Below are positions 59,102 through 60,781 of a stretch of 60,781 nucleotides of DNA, piece after piece. A program made the position numbers and the translations under genes. The notes beneath the pieces were generated by a model, which was not told the DNA's origin, made no database searches, and was given only the letters and a program-made list of their open reading frames with translations. Positions within the stretch are counted from its first letter, which is position 1; each line of letters starts with the position of its first letter. Source of the stretch: an uncultured Acidimicrobiales bacterium (lineage in GTDB: Bacteria > Actinomycetota > Acidimicrobiia > Acidimicrobiales > UBA10347). Where the stretch lies: contig CALDYC010000092.1 in assembly GCA_937941245.1 (NCBI GenBank), positions 1 to 60,781 on the forward strand, written 5' to 3'.

Positions 59102-60092
59102 TCTCCTACGGCGGCTACGAGGCCATATCAACTCGCCCCGCGCGCACCGATCAGCGGGAACGTCGTCGACCGATATGTCGGTGCACGTTGGTTCGCTTGA
59201 CCTGGTGTCGCCGGTGATGTGTGCTTCGGGTACGGCCGGCCACGGTGCTGAACTGGCCCCGTACATGGATCTATCGCTGGTCGGGGCAGTGGTCGTCAAG
59301 TCCTTGTTGCATGGGCCATGGGCCGGCAATCCTGCACCCCGGGTGCATTCGGTCGATGCTGGCATGATCAACAGCGTGGGTCTGCAGGGCCCCGGAGTGC
59401 AGGGATGGATCGACAATGAACTTGATTTGCTTGTTGCCAGTGGAGCATCGATCGTTGCCAGTATTTGGGGACGATCAGTCGACGAGTATCGCCAGGCCGC
59501 GGAGCTACTTGCTCCCGTAGCTCATGCACTGACCGCTGTCGAGGTCAACGTGTCGTGCCCCAATGTTGAGGACCGTGACCGCATGTTCGCGCACTCGCCT
59601 CAATCGACTCGCGATGTCCTCGTAGCTACACAGGCGTGCAACGTCCCCCGATGGGCGAAGCTCAGTCCGAACATCATGGACATCGTGCCGATTGCTGCTG
59701 CCGCCGCCGAAGGCGGGGCCCAGGCGGTGACTGTCGCCAACACGATGATTGGTCTGGCCATCGATGTCGAGAAGCGCCGACCTCGCCTGGGGAAGGGCAG
59801 AGGTGGCCTTTCAGGGCCAGCGATTCGGCCAATCGCTGTGCGAGCTGTGAACGATGTGGCGACTGCTCTACCCGACTTGCCGGTTATCGGATGTGGTGGT
59901 GTTGTCCGCGGCGTTGATGCCATTGAGTTTCTTATGGCAGGAGCCTGTGCAGTACAAGTAGGCACTGCGACATTTGCCGATCCCCGCGCCGTGCAACGAA
60001 TCCATGCTGAGATTGACGAGTGGTGCCAGTCACACAACGTGGCCAACGTGGCCGACCTGACCGGAGCCCTCACAACCCAAGGACCTACGTGA
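59094..60092 (+). CDS. pyrD: Dihydroorotate dehydrogenase, class 1B-like catalytic subunit
   Basis: [75 protein letters not shown]. Confidence 0.93.
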   Translation: MADLLRRLRGHINSPRAHRSAGTSSTDMSVHVGSLDLVSPVMCASGTAGHGAELAPYMDLSLVGAVVVKSLLHGPWAGNPAPRVHSVDAGMINSVGLQGPGVQGWIDNELDLLVASGASIVASIWGRSVDEYRQAAELLAPVAHALTAVEVNVSCPNVEDRDRMFAHSPQSTRDVLVATQACNVPRWAKLSPNIMDIVPIAAAAAEGGAQAVTVANTMIGLAIDVEKRRPRLGKGRGGLSGPAIRPIAVRAVNDVATALPDLPVIGCGGVVRGVDAIEFLMAGACAVQVGTATFADPRAVQRIHAEIDEWCQSHNVANVADLTGALTTQGPT

Positions 60093-60781
60093 TGACTACA
60101 GCAACCAACGACATACGTTCCAAGCTTGCAATTGCGCTCGACGTCGATGATTTGATCGCCGCAACTCGCCTGGCCCGAGCTGTCAGCCCCTATTTCGGTG
60201 TGGCCAAGATCGGCCTTGAACTGTTCTCTGCTGCCGGGCCCGAGGCGATCGGGGTCATGCAGGACCTCGATATGCAGGTGTTCCTCGATGTCAAACTGCA
60301 CGACATCCCAACCACGGTGCACAAAGCGGCACGGGTGCTCGGGGCATTTGGAGCGACCTATCTCACGATGCATGCCCGGGGTGGGCCGGACATGCTGCGC
60401 GCAGGCGTAGACGGGTTGAATGATGGCGCCGAAGCCGCAGGACTTGACGCTCCGATTGGCCTAGCCGTGACCGTGCTCACCAGCGACGATTCGGCCCCAG
60501 ATCATATTCTCCCTCGCCGTCTACGCATGGCGCTCGAGGCCGGATGCGGCGGCGTGGTGTGCTCCGCGCCGGACCTCGCCGATGCCCGGTCGCTTGTGCC
60601 GCGTTTGGTCAAGGTCGTGCCTGGCATTCGTCCAGAGGGCGTTGCCCATGACGATCAGGCGCGAGTCGCCACGCCACAAGAAGCACTGGACCAGGGTGCT
60701 GACTTGTTGGTGATTGGCCGAGCCATCACCAACGCTGATGATCCCGAGGGTGCTGCCGAGGCGATGGTCGAGTCGCTCACG
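60092..60781 (+). CDS. pyrF: Orotidine 5'-phosphate decarboxylase (3' truncated by window end)
   Basis: My translation from ATG 60092: [21 protein letters not shown]...VFLDVKLHDIPTTVHKAA; open to the last base. Confidence 0.95.
   Translation, partial: MTTATNDIRSKLAIALDVDDLIAATRLARAVSPYFGVAKIGLELFSAAGPEAIGVMQDLDMQVFLDVKLHDIPTTVHKAARVLGAFGATYLTMHARGGPDMLRAGVDGLNDGAEAAGLDAPIGLAVTVLTSDDSAPDHILPRRLRMALEAGCGGVVCSAPDLADARSLVPRLVKVVPGIRPEGVAHDDQARVATPQEALDQGADLLVIGRAITNADDPEGAAEAMVESLT

Noticed and set aside
58235-59416. 393-aa minus-strand ORF over carB/pyrD
   Set aside because: Antisense across two certain genes; no recognisable domain.

Overview
This 60.8-kb, GC-rich, gene-dense window looks like an actinobacterial chromosome, possibly of the Acidimicrobiia type (taxonomy is inferred). 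From about 12.4 kb to the end it carries a housekeeping backbone whose order, from memory, closely follows the thrS-to-pyrF region of Streptomyces and, in part, Mycobacterium: mshC-like, thrS, HIT, pgsA-like, PIM acyltransferase, pimA-like, pdxS, pdxT, yebC, ruvCAB, queA, tgt, yajC, secD, secF, apt, rel, hisS, aspS, rarA, alaS, ruvX, mltG, aroE, aroB, pepQ-like, efp, nusB, pyrR, pyrB, pyrC, carA, carB, pyrD, pyrF (truncated at the right edge). The first ~12 kb is more variable: MFS transporter, lipoprotein with HEFAH motif, secreted helical protein, membrane-anchored WD40 protein, sucrase/ferredoxin-like protein, YceH, thiN, two CNNM/CBS proteins and an InhA-like enoyl-ACP reductase. Main leads: (1) a probable M48 pseudoprotease between pimA and pdxS with both zinc-binding motifs lost; (2) overlapping divergent -10 elements in a 25-bp fabI/mshC gap; (3) a TANNNT-N6-8-start arrangement at about 16 transcription-unit starts, suggesting pervasive leaderless transcription; (4) a PyrR-binding-type hairpin in the pyrR leader overlapping the Shine-Dalgarno; (5) many 15/18-nt in-frame and 20-nt tandem repeats at gene termini, including duplicated start codons and a quadruplicated GNAT strand; (6) a PspC/toastrack envelope-stress module inserted in the conserved backbone. 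No CRISPR array, tRNA, rRNA, prophage or transposase was recognised.
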